From contig JADLEL010000116.1 of the NCBI GenBank assembly GCA_020846145.1, positions 1 through 51,768 of the forward strand: 51,768 nt of DNA. Reading direction: 5' to 3'. The notes under the pieces are model-generated. The model worked only from the letters and a program-made list of their open reading frames with translations. It did no database searches and was not told where the DNA came from. This document shows, one piece after another, positions 25,558-34,701 of the stretch (position 1 is the first letter of the stretch; the number at the start of each line of letters is the position of its first letter). Made by a program: the position numbers and the translations under genes. The DNA comes from Pirellulales bacterium (GTDB lineage Bacteria > Planctomycetota > Planctomycetia > Pirellulales > Thermoguttaceae).

Positions 25558-25708
25558 GACATGAAAGGGGAAGGCGGAAGGGGGAAGGGGGAATGACGAA
25601 TTTTAGTCTGATTGGAACCGATGCGGAAAAAATTGGTTGTTAAGGATGGAAATAACTTTTCAAATACCGGTTATTCAGGGAATGCGAAGTCGCAAATGGC
25701 CATTATCT
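25558..25708. repeat. linker repeat, motA-flbD gap
   Basis: GGGGAAGGCGGAAGGGGGAA at 25566-25585 is answered by CCTTCCGCCTTCCCCCTTC-type sequence at 25714-25744, which runs into the 3' end of flbD. The inner part is AT-rich without a gene. Confidence 0.75.
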
Positions 25709-25945
25709 TCATCCTTCCGCCTTCCCCCTTCCGCCTTCCCCCTTCATTTCTCCTGGTGGAGGAATGAGGTGTTTTGCCTGTTGATAGGCCACGGCGCGGC
25801 GGAGGACTTCGTCCATCGATTCCACGACGACCACCCTTTCGCCCGTCGTCAGCGTGATGAAGGTGTCGGGGCGGGCTTCAACGTATTGAATCAAATCGGC
25901 GTTCAACAGGAACGGTTCACCGCCGAGGCGCGTGAGTTTGATCAT
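25709..25945 (-). CDS. flbD: flagellar protein FlbD
   Basis: A 78-residue small cytoplasmic protein usually found between flgE and motA, as here. The core MIKLTRLGGEPFLLNADLIQ followed by VEARPDTFITLTTGERVVV is diagnostic. Its exact role is not known; it should not be confused with Caulobacter FlbD. The last 11 residues (KGEGGRGKAEG) are encoded by the adjacent purine repeat array, so the original C-terminus was probably shorter. Confidence 0.92.
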   Translation of the reverse strand: MIKLTRLGGEPFLLNADLIQYVEARPDTFITLTTGERVVVVESMDEVLRRAVAYQQAKHLIPPPGEMKGEGGRGKAEG

Positions 25946-26153
<208 letters not shown>

Positions 26154-28706
26154 TTACCGTTTTAAGGCGAGCAATTCATCGAACAACTGCTGGGTGGTGG
26201 TAATGACGCGGGCGTTGCCGCGGTACATGGTCGAGGCAAGGATCAGGTCGGTCAAGCTCCCGCCGATATCGGTATTGGAAAGCTCGACGGCGCCGGCGAT
26301 GATCGAGCCGATGCCTTGCTGTCCGGGATTGCCTTCGATCGGCACGCCGGAATTCACGCCGCTGGCATAGAGATTTTGTCCCTTCTGCTGCAGGCCGGCG
26401 GGATTGCTGAATCGCGCCAGGCGGATTTGGCCCAGATCGCGTTTGATGCTGTTGCTGAACACGCCGGTGATGCGGCCGTCTTCGCCGACGATGAAGCTCG
26501 ACAGCTTGCCCGGCGCCGAGCCGTCTTGGCTTTTCATTTGCAGCGCGCTCGATTTTTCGCCGAGGCCGGAAATGTTCAGGAAGTCGAGTTTGAAGACCAA
26601 GGGCGAAACGGCGGGCGTTCCGCTGCGGTAAATGGTGACTTTATCGTTGGTGGCGGAGACGAATTTTCCCTTGCCGTCGAAGGTGATCGTTCCGGTGCCC
26701 ACCGCGATGGTCGGGCTATCGGTCGGGGTTTGGTTGGAGGAGGAGTCGGCGAACCAGCGATAGACCGTGCCCGTTTCGCTGACGCTTTCCAGGTCGGCCG
26801 TGATCCGCACGTTGCAGGCGGTGCCGAGGGAATCGTAAACGAGGAAATCGGTCATCGTGCTTTCACCGATGGCATCCTGATATTTGGTGAAGGGCATGTT
26901 GACGGTGTTCTTTCCGCCGGCGGTGACGAATTGCAGCCCCGAAAGGCTGATATCGACCGCATTGAAGGTGCCGTTATTGCCGACGATGTTGACGACGCCA
27001 TCGACGATGCTCGCGCCCGGATCGTACGGACCTTTATTATCGGGATCGGCCGTGTCGATCGATTGCGGAATGCCGTTGGTGCCGGTTCGTTTTTGGATGC
27101 CCAGCGACTCGGACATGAAATCGAGCAAATCGGCGACGCGCGTATCGACGGCGGCCGGAGGATTGCTTCCGACGACGGTCAACTGTTGCGTGGCGAGCGT
27201 GCTGCCGCCCTTGATGCCGGTGAATTGGAGCGTTCCGGAAGAGGCGAAAAGCGACGGGTAGCTCGTCCCTTCGGTGTTGCTGATGAGATCGACCAACCGC
27301 GTGCCAGCGGTCGCGGGCGGGCCGTTGAAATTCAGTATTTTCGTCGGATCGGTCGCGGCGCGGTCCTGCAAGGTGGCGTCGGAAACGCTGTCGGTATAGG
27401 TGGGGTTATAGGTGGGATCGAGGGGATCGGAGATGTTCACCCGGCCGACTTCCACGAATTGATTCCCGCCCACGCTGTAATTGCGATAAATGATATACTG
27501 CGTCCACGCGGTGGGATCGGCGGGATCGGGCGCGGGCAGATTGGTAAGGTGCACGCGGGCATTGGTGGGCGTGATGCCGGAAATCACGTCGCTCGGACGG
27601 CTGACGAGCCCATTGGAGTCCACGAATGCGATGTGATAATCGTACGTGCCGCTGAGCGAGGCATTGTTCAAAAGCGGAGTCGCCAAAGGCGTGCCGCCGT
27701 TGTTGATGCCGCCGTCATCGATATAAGGATTCGCCGCCGCCGCGGCCGCGACGGTGTCCAGTAGCCGAAAATCGTTGGCGTTGCCGGTGGACGAACGGTA
27801 AATGTTGACGAACTTGTAGCCGCTCGGATTTAGCAACAGATTGACGGGAATGGTTACCGCGTCATTGGCCACGTCGGTGGTGGCCGAAACGCCGGTCGTG
27901 GGCATGCCTTCGGATGGCGTACTCAAGGGCGGTATTTCCGGCGGCACGATGGGCGGATCCGCATCGCTGAAGGTTACCTTGTAATAATAGGTTCCCGGCA
28001 CCAGGCTCGATGCCGTGGGAGAGGCGACGGCTTGGGCGGGCGGGAGTGTTGCTTGCAGGGAGATGTCCATTTTCGGGGAAGTCGATGTCGTTTCGGGCCG
28101 CAAATACGACGCATCGCCCAGCACCCCCGATTGAATGATCTTGGCGGCGTCGGCTTGAATCCCGTTGGGCGTGAGCGCGCCTTGCAATTCGACGTTCTCG
28201 GTCGCCTTGGCGACCGCCACCGAGCCGAGCGGGATGGTAATTGGCACCAATTGGGTGGATTGAATCTGAAAATCCTGGTCCACGCCGTAGCCCAAGAGCC
28301 GATTTCCGGTGGACGTAACCAATTCGTTGTTGGAATTGAGCTTGAAGACGCCGTTGCGGGTATATTCTTGTCCGCCGTTTTGGCCTTGCACGATGAAGAA
28401 TCCGTCGCCTTGGATGGCCATATCGGTCGAATTGGAGCTGATTTCGACCGTTCCCTGGGTGAAATTGGGCGTGATTTCCGCGATCATCGTGCCCATGCCG
28501 ATTTGCCGCGGATTGGTGCCGCCGCTATTGGCGGTCGGGCTGGAGCCGAGCCCTTGCGTTTGCAGGAACTGCGTGGCGAACGAGGCCGTCGAGGACTTGA
28601 AGCCGACGGTGTTGGAATTGGCGATGTTGTTGCCGTCAACGTCGATCATCGTTTCGGCGGCCTGCATGCCCGTCAGGGCCGTGTTGAGCGCGGATGTCAA
28701 GCTCAT
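26154..28706 (-). CDS. flgE: flagellar hook protein FlgE, enlarged
   Basis: An 850-residue hook protein. The N-terminal D0 region (SLTSALNTALTGMQAAETMI, then DVDGNNIANSNTVGFKSS) and C-terminal D0 (NTDIGGSLTDLILASTMYRG) are canonical. Most FlgE proteins are about 400 residues; here roughly residues 225-480 add two fibronectin/Ig-like stretches (VPGTYYYKVTFSDADPP and LSGTYDYHIAFVDSNGL) plus spacers, and a further domain follows to about 620. The insert would project from the hook surface. The gene lies between flgD and flbD as usual. Confidence 0.95.
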   Translation of the reverse strand: MSLTSALNTALTGMQAAETMIDVDGNNIANSNTVGFKSSTASFATQFLQTQGLGSSPTANSGGTNPRQIGMGTMIAEITPNFTQGTVEISSNSTDMAIQGDGFFIVQGQNGGQEYTRNGVFKLNSNNELVTSTGNRLLGYGVDQDFQIQSTQLVPITIPLGSVAVAKATENVELQGALTPNGIQADAAKIIQSGVLGDASYLRPETTSTSPKMDISLQATLPPAQAVASPTASSLVPGTYYYKVTFSDADPPIVPPEIPPLSTPSEGMPTTGVSATTDVANDAVTIPVNLLLNPSGYKFVNIYRSSTGNANDFRLLDTVAAAAAANPYIDDGGINNGGTPLATPLLNNASLSGTYDYHIAFVDSNGLVSRPSDVISGITPTNARVHLTNLPAPDPADPTAWTQYIIYRNYSVGGNQFVEVGRVNISDPLDPTYNPTYTDSVSDATLQDRAATDPTKILNFNGPPATAGTRLVDLISNTEGTSYPSLFASSGTLQFTGIKGGSTLATQQLTVVGSNPPAAVDTRVADLLDFMSESLGIQKRTGTNGIPQSIDTADPDNKGPYDPGASIVDGVVNIVGNNGTFNAVDISLSGLQFVTAGGKNTVNMPFTKYQDAIGESTMTDFLVYDSLGTACNVRITADLESVSETGTVYRWFADSSSNQTPTDSPTIAVGTGTITFDGKGKFVSATNDKVTIYRSGTPAVSPLVFKLDFLNISGLGEKSSALQMKSQDGSAPGKLSSFIVGEDGRITGVFSNSIKRDLGQIRLARFSNPAGLQQKGQNLYASGVNSGVPIEGNPGQQGIGSIIAGAVELSNTDIGGSLTDLILASTMYRGNARVITTTQQLFDELLALKR

Positions 28707-28763
28707 CTTATCTCTCCTTGAATGTTTTACGATTTATTTTATCGGCGGCGGAAGGACCGCGAG

Positions 28764-28782
28764 TTTTCGCCGGCCGCTTGCG
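28764..28782. repeat. GCCGCTTGCGGC mini-palindrome
   Basis: GGCCGCTTGCGGCTTTGC in the flgE-flgD gap belongs to the same short palindrome family as 13419, 31150 and 35739. On the minus strand it does not end in a T-run. Confidence 0.5.
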
Positions 28783-28835
28783 GCTTTGCAACGCCTTGCC
28801 GCCGTCTAATCCGTCGTCGTGCGAATCTTCCTCGC

Positions 28836-29453
28836 TTACGGAGCATCGTCGATTTCCGTAACGTTCCGCATATCGACTTTCTGCGCGCCCACGTGCAGTT
28901 GCACCTTATTGCCGTCAACCGAGACTTTATCGACTTTGCCGGCAACCAATTCGCCCGCGGCATTCAGGCCCTTGACGATCTGATTCAATAGCGAGTTTCC
29001 GGATGCCAGATTCTGTTCGAGTTGCACCGCGTTGCCGTCGATTTCCGCGATATTCTTCAAATCCAACGTCTCGTCGCCGATATGCAATTGCACCTTGTTG
29101 CCGGCGACCGAAACTTTATCGACCTTGCCGACGATCGTATCGCCGTTTGCATTCAATCCTCTGACGTTCTGATTGAGCAGCATGCCCGCGGACGCCATGT
29201 TTTGCTGGAGTTGCATGGCGGACAGCGTGTTGGTCATTTTGTCGTTCGAGGCGATGGCCTTGATTTGGCTGATCTGTTGCAGGATTTCGCTGTTATCCAT
29301 GGGATTCAAGGGGTCCTGGTTTTGCATTTCCGTAACCAGGAGCTTGATGAATTGTCCGAGGTCCAGCTTATTGAAGGCGTCGGGCTCGGCCACGGTGTTC
29401 GGCGTCTGCTGCACGGCCTGGCCTTGCACGCCGCCGATGGTGGAAGTTGACAT
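28836..29453 (-). CDS. flgD: hook-capping protein FlgD with tandem duplication
   Basis: A 205-residue protein with the conserved N-terminal FlgD core (FIKLLVTEMQNQDPLNPMDN, then SEILQQISQI). The C-terminal two thirds are an exact-length 63-residue tandem duplication: residues 80-142 and 143-205. Both copies share LLNQ-x-V-x-GLNA, GKVDKVSV-x-GNKVQLH and an ending like EID. At DNA level the units lie at 29028-29216 and 28839-29027. Each unit resembles the small GxVxxV beta domain of FlgD, so the cap subunit carries two. Confidence 0.94.
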   Translation of the reverse strand: MSTSTIGGVQGQAVQQTPNTVAEPDAFNKLDLGQFIKLLVTEMQNQDPLNPMDNSEILQQISQIKAIASNDKMTNTLSAMQLQQNMASAGMLLNQNVRGLNANGDTIVGKVDKVSVAGNKVQLHIGDETLDLKNIAEIDGNAVQLEQNLASGNSLLNQIVKGLNAAGELVAGKVDKVSVDGNKVQLHVGAQKVDMRNVTEIDDAP

Positions 29454-29495
29454 GATTACGTCCTTATGCCAATTGGTTGAGGCTTAGTTCACTTC

Positions 29496-31121
29496 CTAAA
29501 CGATCACATTCAAGCTTCCGCCCATGCCCGGCCGTTGGGTTGCGTTTGCCGCGGCGGCGGGGCCGAGGAAGGGGATTTCCGGCTTCGGTTCGCGCGTCGG
29601 AGGGCGATCGCCTCGTTGCGCGCCGGAATCGCCTTGCCCGGAGGTTTGCCGCGGCATTCCGCCCGGCGAGCGATCCATCAGATCGACGTCGAACTGCTGG
29701 ATGTGGATATTCTGTTGGGCCAGCCGCTCGCGCAGTTCGGGCAGGTTATCGAGCAATAAACTTTTCGCGGCGGGCGTTTCGGCTTCGATCCGCGCCTTCA
29801 TCACCCCTTTGCGGACGCCGATTTCGAGCTTGAGCACGCCCAGTTCGGGCGGACTAAGCTTCAGGCGGACGGTTCCGTTGCGATTGCCCATCGCGGCGAA
29901 GGCCCGCTCCACGCGCTGCACGAACTGCGCGCGGAGCGCCTGGGCAGCGGGATCGGAACCGGCGGGCGCGGGCGCCGCGCCGGCTTCGCGCCCCGCCGCG
30001 GCCCGGTCCGATGCCGCCGCGGAATTGACGCGGACTTCGGCAGTCGGGGCGTCGAACGATTTCGTTTGGGCCGGTTTCTCGGCGGCTTTCAGCACGTCGA
30101 GCATCGCTTGCAACGCATTGTCGGATGCTTGAGGGATGGCGGAATCCCCCTTGGCGACAATTCCTGCCTCCTTGACGACCGGTGCGGACGGCGTTTCCGC
30201 GGATTCCTTCGCGGGAACGTCGGCGGGACTCGATCCGGCGGCGTTCTGCTTTTGCGGGGCATTTTTCGCATTCGCCGCCGCTTCGCGAGTTTTTTTCGAT
30301 TTGCTTTTTCCCTTGCCGGCCGCGTCGAGAATAGCTTCCGCCGGATTCCCCGCCGCCGATCGTTTCGCCGCATCGGGATTTTCCCCGATCGCCAGGGCGT
30401 CGTTTTTCGACGCAGACTTTGCAAGATCGGCATCGCCATCGGCGGTTTCGACGCTCTTCGAGGCCGGATTGCCCCATCGCAAATCCGACTCCGCAACATC
30501 TTGCATCGGTTTCGCTTCGACGGACGACTCCTCGCCGGCGACTTTTTGCTCGATGGCGGCTTTCGATGGCTGCACGTCGGCATTCGCGGGCAATCCGATC
30601 GGAAGCTTCCCGTCCGCAGCCGTGGATTCGGCAGCCGATTCGGAGCCGTTTATCTCTTTTTTGGTTTTTTTCTGCTCTTCGCCGACGGTTTCCTCGGACG
30701 GCTGCGCGTCGCCGTCTTTCGATTCGTCGCGCTGCGCCTCTTTTGCACCGGCTCGTTCCTCTCGCCCTTCGTTCGCTTTCGAGCGGGCGGCATCGCCCGC
30801 CGACGAACGATCGTCCTCGGTTCGCGCGGTTGCTTCACTCGGCGGATCGCCCTCGCGCTCGTCGCTCGGCGGCAGCGCGGCATCCGCATGCTCGGCCGGC
30901 CGAGGGCCGGCGGCGGTTTTCGACGGCGGAAAACGATCGGCATCCCCGCGATTTGCAGCTTTATCGCCCGCGGCGGGCGGTTTCGCCACGGCGTTTGCAC
31001 GGTTCAAATAGTCGTCGAATAATTTTTCGGAATTGCTTCGCGCGGCCGATCCCGCCGGATCGGGGAAAATCAATTCCGTGATCGGCAGCGCGGATCGTGG
31101 ATTGATATCGATGGTCGGCAT
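29496..31121 (-). CDS. fliK: flagellar hook-length control protein FliK
   Basis: A 541-residue exported ruler. The first 400 residues are disordered, rich in Ala, Glu, Lys and Ser. The C-terminal substrate-switch domain (about 415-490) has VRLKLSPPELGVLKLEIGV and LRERLAQQNIHIQQFDVDL. This fits FliK in layout and position, directly before flgD. The ATG at 31121 starts MPTIDINPRSALPIT; the preceding frame translates a linker repeat. Its partner FlhB carries NPTE. Confidence 0.9.
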   Translation of the reverse strand: MPTIDINPRSALPITELIFPDPAGSAARSNSEKLFDDYLNRANAVAKPPAAGDKAANRGDADRFPPSKTAAGPRPAEHADAALPPSDEREGDPPSEATARTEDDRSSAGDAARSKANEGREERAGAKEAQRDESKDGDAQPSEETVGEEQKKTKKEINGSESAAESTAADGKLPIGLPANADVQPSKAAIEQKVAGEESSVEAKPMQDVAESDLRWGNPASKSVETADGDADLAKSASKNDALAIGENPDAAKRSAAGNPAEAILDAAGKGKSKSKKTREAAANAKNAPQKQNAAGSSPADVPAKESAETPSAPVVKEAGIVAKGDSAIPQASDNALQAMLDVLKAAEKPAQTKSFDAPTAEVRVNSAAASDRAAAGREAGAAPAPAGSDPAAQALRAQFVQRVERAFAAMGNRNGTVRLKLSPPELGVLKLEIGVRKGVMKARIEAETPAAKSLLLDNLPELRERLAQQNIHIQQFDVDLMDRSPGGMPRQTSGQGDSGAQRGDRPPTREPKPEIPFLGPAAAANATQRPGMGGSLNVIV

Positions 31122-31196
31122 GAAAGGAAGGATGAAGGATGAAGGATGAATTCTTAATTCGCCGCTTGCGGCTTCGCAATGACCACTGTCCACTGC
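31122..31196. repeat. linker repeat, fliK-motE-like gap
   Basis: GAAGGATGAAGGATGAA (31129-31148), a GCCGCTTGCGGC mini-palindrome (31160-31171), then CCACTGTCCACTGCCTACTG. A short mixed linker drawn from the same repeat vocabulary as the other flagellar gaps. Confidence 0.6.
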
Positions 31197-31928
31197 CTAC
31201 TGCCTACTCGGTTCCTCATAGTTCTTACCGATCGCTCCCTCTACGTTTCGGGGCAACCTATTTGTCTCCAACTTCGCCTGGGCGTTCTCCACGGCTTTCA
31301 TTTCGGGCATTCCCTCGCGGATGCGGCGCAGCACTTCGCTGAGCTTTTCGGTTTCCTCGTCGGTTTTGAACTCGCCGATGATGTTCGCGCGCTTTTTGTC
31401 GGGCATCTGCTTCATCAAGGAAACCACGGCGTCGATTTCTTTTTTGTCGAGCATGTCGAGGAGCAGGCCCTTGGCTTGCGCGGGATCGATGCTCACCAGG
31501 GTCCGCAGCACGTCGTCCATGCCGGTCGTAGCCGCGCTTTGCCGCACTGCGGCCAACTGCGCCTGGAAATTGTCGCTGAGCTGCTTGTATCTGTTCAGAT
31601 CATCGGCCAATTTGCTCTCTTGCGATTGCACTTGCAGCAGATTGTTCCGCAATTGTTGCTCCCGCAATTCCAGATTGCGATATTTCACCGCGCGGACTTC
31701 GACGATTTCCGAATACGATGGCTGCTCGGCTTCGAGCGGCGGCGGTCCCTTAACCTCTTCCTTCTCGGCAACGTCGATGCCCTGGGCAATGGCCGCGATC
31801 CGCGAAAACCGCGCACGATCGAGCTTCAATTTCGGAAGCAATACGGCCGCCACGAGCATCTGGGCGATGACGGTTCCGACGCAAACGCAGAGCGCAAGCA
31901 TCCCGAGGATTTTCAGGATATTTTTCAT
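31197..31928 (-). CDS. MotE-like (MgtE N-domain) flagellar protein
   Basis: A 243-residue protein with an N-terminal transmembrane helix (about 5-30), a coiled coil (about 80-130, LREQQLRNNLLQVQSQESKL) and an MgtE N-terminal-like helical domain (about 140-205, KGLLLDMLDKKEIDAVVSLM then KQMPDKKRANIIGEF). Proteins of this layout (MotE/FlbB type) are found next to fliJ and are linked to stator or FliF function. It overlaps fliJ by 4 nt (ATGA). Confidence 0.8.
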   Translation of the reverse strand: MKNILKILGMLALCVCVGTVIAQMLVAAVLLPKLKLDRARFSRIAAIAQGIDVAEKEEVKGPPPLEAEQPSYSEIVEVRAVKYRNLELREQQLRNNLLQVQSQESKLADDLNRYKQLSDNFQAQLAAVRQSAATTGMDDVLRTLVSIDPAQAKGLLLDMLDKKEIDAVVSLMKQMPDKKRANIIGEFKTDEETEKLSEVLRRIREGMPEMKAVENAQAKLETNRLPRNVEGAIGKNYEEPSRQ

Positions 31929-32386
31929 GCTTCGGCCTCCGCCATTGCCGCCGCGGCGCGTCGCTGCGCGACTTCATCGAGCCGTTTGACGTCGCGGCGA
32001 TTCTCCTCCTCGCGATGCCGTTCGAGTTGCTGCTCGCGCAGTTTTTCCAGCACCTTGACTTCGCGGTTGGCCGCCAACAGCGCTTCGCGGCGGCGTTCGA
32101 TCTCCAGGGCCAACCGCTCGCGCTGCGCGCGGGTTTGTTTTTCATAAACGCGAAGCGTGACTTCGTAACGCTGCGATTCGATCAGCAGATCGATATTCAC
32201 CGCTCCCGGCCCGGCGGCCTTCCGGCACCCGACCGACAAGGCCGCCAATTCATCGTGGATTTGCCGCAATCGCTCGTTCAGGATGTCGTCGGCCCGATAG
32301 GCTTCGGACAATTCCGCCTGCCGCTCGTCGCGAGCCGCCTCGCGGAGTTTCAAGAGCGTCGCCAAACGGAATTTGAATTTCGGCAT
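31925..32386 (-). CDS. fliJ: flagellar export chaperone FliJ
   Basis: A 153-residue, almost fully charged coiled-coil protein, the central stalk of the FliI ATPase. KFKFRLATLLKLREAARDER at the N-terminus is typical of FliJ. It follows fliI and overlaps the MotE-like gene, supporting the call despite low primary-sequence conservation in the family. Confidence 0.88.
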   Translation of the reverse strand: MPKFKFRLATLLKLREAARDERQAELSEAYRADDILNERLRQIHDELAALSVGCRKAAGPGAVNIDLLIESQRYEVTLRVYEKQTRAQRERLALEIERRREALLAANREVKVLEKLREQQLERHREEENRRDVKRLDEVAQRRAAAAMAEAEA

Positions 32387-32512
32387 TTGGTCTTTGGCCT
32401 TGGGTCTTAGGTCATAGGACTTGGGTCTTGGGTCTTGGGTCTTGGAAATCTAAGTCCTAAGATCCAAGACCTAAGTCCCCAGACGCCCGTTCCATCACCC
32501 TGATATTCCCTT
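32387..32512. repeat. linker repeat, fliJ-fliI gap
   Basis: Tandem GGTCTTGG/GGTCTTAGGTCATAGG units at 32391-32445 face CTAAGTCCTAAGATCCAAGA (32450-32469) and CCTAAGTCCC, giving a stem-forming linker. No gene. Confidence 0.78.
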
Positions 32513-33862
32513 TTATCCATTGGTTTTCACGTTTCCCGGCGACGTTCCGGCGAGTATCGCGTCGTACCGTTCGCACAATTTCAACAATCCCGCCCGGGCG
32601 TCTTCCGCGGCGGATCGCTCCTCGATCCGCTGGCGGAGGAATTGATTGAGTTCCTCCTGCAAGTCGATGGCGGCATCGACCTTTTTATTGCTGCCGCGGC
32701 GATAGGCGCCGATGGAAATCAAATCATCGTGATCGCGATAGACCGCCAGCAGTTCGCGGACCGCCTGGGCGGCGCGGCGGTGTTCCGCATCGATCACTTC
32801 GGTCATCAACCGGCTGAGGCTTTCCAGCACGTCGATGGCCGGGTAGTGGGTTCGCGCGGCGAGCCGCCGTGAGAGCCAGGTGTGTCCATCGATCAAACCG
32901 CGGACGGTGTCGGCGATCGGCTCGTTGGGATCGTCGGCCTCGACCAACACGGTGTAAAACGCGGTGATGCTCCCCTTCACGCTGCGGCCGGCGCGCTCGA
33001 CCAGTTTCGGCAAAATGGCGAAGACCGAGGGAGGAAAGCCCCGCGTGGTCGGCGGTTCGCCGGCGGCCAGGCCGATCTCCCGCTGCGCCAGCGCGAAGCG
33101 GGTCAGGGAATCCATCATCAGCATCACGCTTTTTCCCTCGTCGCGGAAATACTCGGCGATGGCCGTGGCGGTCATGGCCGCCTGCGTGCGGAGAATCGCC
33201 GGCTCGTTGCTGGTGGCGACGATCACCACGCTCCGGGCAAGCCCTTCGGGACCGAGATCGCGCTCGATGAATTCGTTCACCTCGCGGCCGCGCTCGCCGA
33301 TCAACGCGATCACGTTCACGTCGGCATTGGTGTAGCGGGCCATCATGCCCAACAGGATGCTCTTGCCCACGCCCGACCCGGCGAAAATTCCCATCCGTTG
33401 CCCCCGGCCGCAGGTTAGCAAGCCGTCCATCGCGCGAATGCCCGTGGAAAGCGGTTCGTGAATCCTCGGCCGCGTGCAGGGATGCGGCGGTTCGCGGTTG
33501 ATGGCGGTGCGATCGTCGAGGATGGGCTGCGGTTTTTGATCGACGGCGATGCCCTGGGCGTTGAACACCCGGCCCAACATGGCTTGCCCGACGCGCAGCC
33601 AGCGCGTGGTCCGCGCCAACCGAACGCGGTTTCCGCGCCGCACGCCGCCCATCTCGGAAAAGGGGAAAAGCAAAGTCAACTCGTCGCGGAAGCCGATGAC
33701 CTCGGCCAAGAGCGGCGCGCCGGTTTCGCGTTCGATTTCGGCCACGGCGCCCACCGGCGCGGGAAAGCCTGCCGCGGAAACCGTCATGCCGACCGTCCGC
33801 GCCACGCTGCCGCAGAGCGCGGTCGGCATCAGGCCCTCGAGTTGTTCGGCGATGTTTGGCAT
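32513..33862 (-). CDS. fliI: flagellum-specific ATPase FliI
   Basis: A 449-residue export ATPase related to F1-beta. Walker A is GSGVGKS (162-168), the catalytic-Glu region is GERGREVNEF (189-198) and Walker B lies in VMLMMDSLTRFA. The motif set and length are fully canonical. It would form a hexamer with FliH and FliJ under the export gate. Confidence 0.97.
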   Translation of the reverse strand: MPNIAEQLEGLMPTALCGSVARTVGMTVSAAGFPAPVGAVAEIERETGAPLLAEVIGFRDELTLLFPFSEMGGVRRGNRVRLARTTRWLRVGQAMLGRVFNAQGIAVDQKPQPILDDRTAINREPPHPCTRPRIHEPLSTGIRAMDGLLTCGRGQRMGIFAGSGVGKSILLGMMARYTNADVNVIALIGERGREVNEFIERDLGPEGLARSVVIVATSNEPAILRTQAAMTATAIAEYFRDEGKSVMLMMDSLTRFALAQREIGLAAGEPPTTRGFPPSVFAILPKLVERAGRSVKGSITAFYTVLVEADDPNEPIADTVRGLIDGHTWLSRRLAARTHYPAIDVLESLSRLMTEVIDAEHRRAAQAVRELLAVYRDHDDLISIGAYRRGSNKKVDAAIDLQEELNQFLRQRIEERSAAEDARAGLLKLCERYDAILAGTSPGNVKTNG

Positions 33863-33939
33863 TAGTGGTCGGTGGTCAGTGGTCGGTGGTCAGTGGTCAT
33901 TGGCAAATACTAGCCACTAACCACTCTCCACTCTCCCCT
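33863..33939. repeat. linker repeat, fliI-fliH gap
   Basis: GTGGTCAGTGGTCGGTGG units at 33864-33902 are mirrored by GCCACTAACCACTCTCCACT at 33912-33931. A compact stem-loop linker. Confidence 0.75.
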
Positions 33940-34584
33940 CTACTGCGTCAATTCTTCTTCGATTCGTTTCAATTGCGCCTCGAATTGCTGGTCGATGACG
34001 CCGAAGCGGGTTTCCACGCGGCAGCCGCCGGGGGCGATCTCGGGATCGGCGTTGAGTTCCGCATTCGCCAACGGCGCGATTTCATCGAGGAGGACGCACA
34101 GTTGGCCGCGCAGCGCCTCGAGGTCGTCGGGATTGAGTTGGATTCGCAATTGCGAACTGCCCGCCGCCAATTCCAACGCCTCGCGCACGAGGTCGAGGGT
34201 GATTTCGGGATGCCGGCCGATTTCGCGGCGGACCATTTTTTCGGCGATTGCTCCCGCAACGCGCACCGCGGCGGCTTCCCAATGCCGCAGCCAGGAATGT
34301 TTGGCTTCGCGAATGCTTTGCACCGCCTGTTTCAAGGCCGGGATCACGGCGGCCAACTGATTGCGGATCATTCCTTCAACGGCCTGCATGGCGGCCGCTC
34401 GCCCTTCCTGCTCGGCCTGCCGGCGAATCGCGTCGGCCTCTTGCTGGGCTTTGCCGACGATCTGCAAGGCCTCGGCGCGGACCTTGGCGAGATACCGGTC
34501 CGACCGCCGGCCCATATCCTCGAAATTGAACGCCACGGTTTGCGTTCCCTTGTTTCTCTCGGTGGCTCGAATGACGGTGGACAT
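33940..34584 (-). CDS. fliH: flagellar assembly protein FliH
   Basis: A 214-residue regulator of FliI. It has a helical N-terminal half (ALQIVGKAQQEADAIRRQAE) and a FliH/V-ATPase-E-like C-terminal domain (IQLNPDDLEALRGQLCVLLD, then APGGCRVETRFGVIDQQFEA). The ATG at 34584 is preferred; the longer frame translates linker sequence (PPYPLSPIPYLL). No clear Shine-Dalgarno. Confidence 0.92.
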   Translation of the reverse strand: MSTVIRATERNKGTQTVAFNFEDMGRRSDRYLAKVRAEALQIVGKAQQEADAIRRQAEQEGRAAAMQAVEGMIRNQLAAVIPALKQAVQSIREAKHSWLRHWEAAAVRVAGAIAEKMVRREIGRHPEITLDLVREALELAAGSSQLRIQLNPDDLEALRGQLCVLLDEIAPLANAELNADPEIAPGGCRVETRFGVIDQQFEAQLKRIEEELTQ

Positions 34585-34701
34585 GACAAGGAGATAGGGG
34601 ATAGGAGATAGGGGATAGGGCGGCCGTTGGCTGAATGTGGTTTGAAACTGCATGAGTACCGAGTACGGAGTCTTCTTCACGACCAACGACCAAATCCTTT
34701 T
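34585..34701. repeat. linker repeat, fliH-fliG gap
   Basis: GGAGATAGGGGATAGGAGAT and further GGATAGGG units at 34590-34620. No strong inverted partner is present here; the remaining 80 bp show nothing clear. Confidence 0.55.

Noticed and set aside
26316..27764. 482-residue plus-strand open frame inside flgE
   Set aside because: Gly/Ile/Arg/Asp-rich shadow of the flgE codons.
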